NCBI GenBank assembly: GCA_020465985.1
Contig: JAANYP010003248.1
Span: 2,022,501 to 2,086,500 of the forward strand
From: Centrapalus pauciflorus
Lineage: Eukaryota; Streptophyta; Magnoliopsida; Asterales; Asteraceae
Length of the DNA: 64,000 nucleotides
Direction: 5' to 3'
A program made the position numbers and the translations under genes. Positions within the stretch are counted from its first letter, which is position 1, and each line of letters begins with the position of its first letter. Of this stretch, positions 62,931-64,000 are shown piece by piece. The notes beneath the pieces were generated by a model. That model saw nothing but the letters and a program-made list of their open reading frames with translations, did no database searches and was not told the DNA's origin.

Positions 62931-63687
62931 TCCCTTATGTTTTTTTAGAAAAAACTATAAGTCACGTAACTTCTTATTTGTTAAATTAATTAAATTGTTT
63001 AATTAATTACAATTTTATGTAAAACTTTTTTTGTTTATTTGATATCGTGTTGATTTGATTGTATACCACTTTTATGATATTAAACGCATGGGTTTATATC
63101 AAGATTCCAATGAAACATAAACGTTAAACCATAATAACAACGCTTATATAATTCAAATATATGTAAATTATCTGATCATTCGAGACAAAATCTCAAATTC
63201 AAATATGATAATATACATGTAGTCTGCATAGAAGTTTAAGAAGATATAGTCGTATTTTTAATATTTTTTATTTGTGATTTTGTCTCTAATGACCACAAAT
63301 TCAAATATGATGTATCTTTGGTTTTGTCTACTAAGAATTTTAAAAGATTAGAATTTAGGAAGATAAAAAGTGGGTTGAATGGAAACCGAAAATTATCATA
63401 AAATAAAAACTGAAAGCGAACTTGTTAAATTCTATCTTTGCATCCATAAAAAAGAAATAAATAGATATCCATAATGGTGATTCGTAGTTTTGTACACGAC
63501 AACTTTTTTTTTTTTTTAATCAACAACAATAAAGGTTTTGTGAGTTACTACATCATGCAAGATATGGTTGTATGTTGTGTACAAATCACTACTTTAAAGT
63601 GATGTTTGGATTGCGAAATGGAATTTGAATAATTAGAATTTAAATTTAGTTATTAGTGTTTGAAGTGAAGTGATGAAAGATTATTTT
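62931..63687. other. Intergenic, nothing recognised
   Basis: AT-rich. A MITE-type phrase (GATGTTTGGATTGCGAAATGG then AATTAGAATTTAAAT) begins near 63601. Confidence 0.4.
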
Positions 63688-63991
63688 AATGCCTCGTTTG
63701 ACTCGCCAGAATGAATTTAAAAGTAATTAGAATTTATTTATAGTGTGTTTGGAAGTTTAGATTAAAAAAATAAATAAAATTTGGTTTAAATTCCATGAAA
63801 ATCTATTAGAATTTGTAATTCCACTGAACAGTGATTCATAATAAAATTCGGATTCCTCAAATGTCATACAACACATATCTCCCTTAACAATCATTAAACA
63901 ACATTACATATCTCAACTTTAAGCATACTATTTACTATAAATCAAATTCTAATCCTTCAAAATTGTATTCCACTAATCAAACGAAGCATTA
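63688..63991. mobile_element. MITE with TAATGCCTCGTTTGACT ends
   Basis: Left end TAATGCCTCGTTTGACTCGC, right end reading inversely TAATGCTTCGTTTGATTAGT. About 300 bp, with GAATTCC / TTAGAATTTAAA-type interior. The target duplication cannot be fixed because TA/TTA are part of both ends. Confidence 0.6.
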
Positions 63992-64000
63992 GTGTTTAAC

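Overview
The window is nuclear DNA of a dicot plant. It is visibly AT-rich, its genes are split by short GT-AG introns, and it carries eukaryotic tRNA genes, long (TA)n, (GA)n and (CA)n microsatellites, and many MITEs, Helitrons and Mutator-like elements. Gene content (SnRK1, ERN-like ERF, subgroup 9 MYB, PHO1 homologs) fits an asterid, perhaps Asteraceae; this placement is inference from general appearance, not from a search.

Layout. 0.9-4.3 kb (minus): a ten-exon DUF1336/EDR2-C protein gene. 5.9-8.3 kb: a complete Mutator-like element with terminal inverted repeats and a near-perfect 9-bp target duplication, holding a decayed FAR1-type DNA-binding domain and an apparently intact OTU cysteine protease domain but no transposase core. 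8.8-11.9 kb (minus): a TMEM230-like two-TM protein whose intron holds a 1.26-kb PIF/Harbinger-like element. 13.8-19.8 kb (plus): SnRK1 alpha catalytic subunit (KIN10-like), complete in ten coding exons. 21.4-22.6 kb (minus): single-exon ERN1/RAP2.11-like AP2/ERF factor. 25.1-28.4 kb: an unusual tandem array of four near-identical ~0.7-kb units, each a MITE-like element in (TA)n plus a ~376-bp spacer. 30.4 and 32.6 kb: two identical tRNA-Ala(TGC) genes. 33.6-36.0 kb (plus): PLDRP1/At5g39570-like disordered protein with twelve 15-residue repeats. 37.1-38.3 kb (minus): p24-delta cargo receptor with a tiny MITE abutting its stop codon. 39.0-42.1 and 44.2-47.2 kb (plus): a tandem pair of complete PHO1-type SPX-EXS proteins. 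47.4-57.1 kb: gene-poor, with nested repeats. 57.5-59.0 kb (minus): MIXTA/MYB106-like R2R3-MYB. 59-64 kb: a second Helitron copy and MITEs.

The genes are ordinary single plant loci, not a pathway cluster. The one shared theme is metabolic and nutrient signalling (SnRK1, the PHO1 pair), which may be coincidence. Exon models were made by hand from splice consensus, reading frame and family knowledge. In all multi-exon genes the summed exon lengths are divisible by three and end at a stop, which supports the models.

The most notable structures are the microsatellite-embedded MITE array at 25-28 kb, the OTU-carrying Mutator-like element, the MITE whose 3-bp target duplication coincides with the p24 stop codon, and a Helitron flanked by an unexpected exact 16-bp direct repeat followed by a copied scrap of the neighbouring PHO1 exon. 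I found no convincing wholly new coding system.
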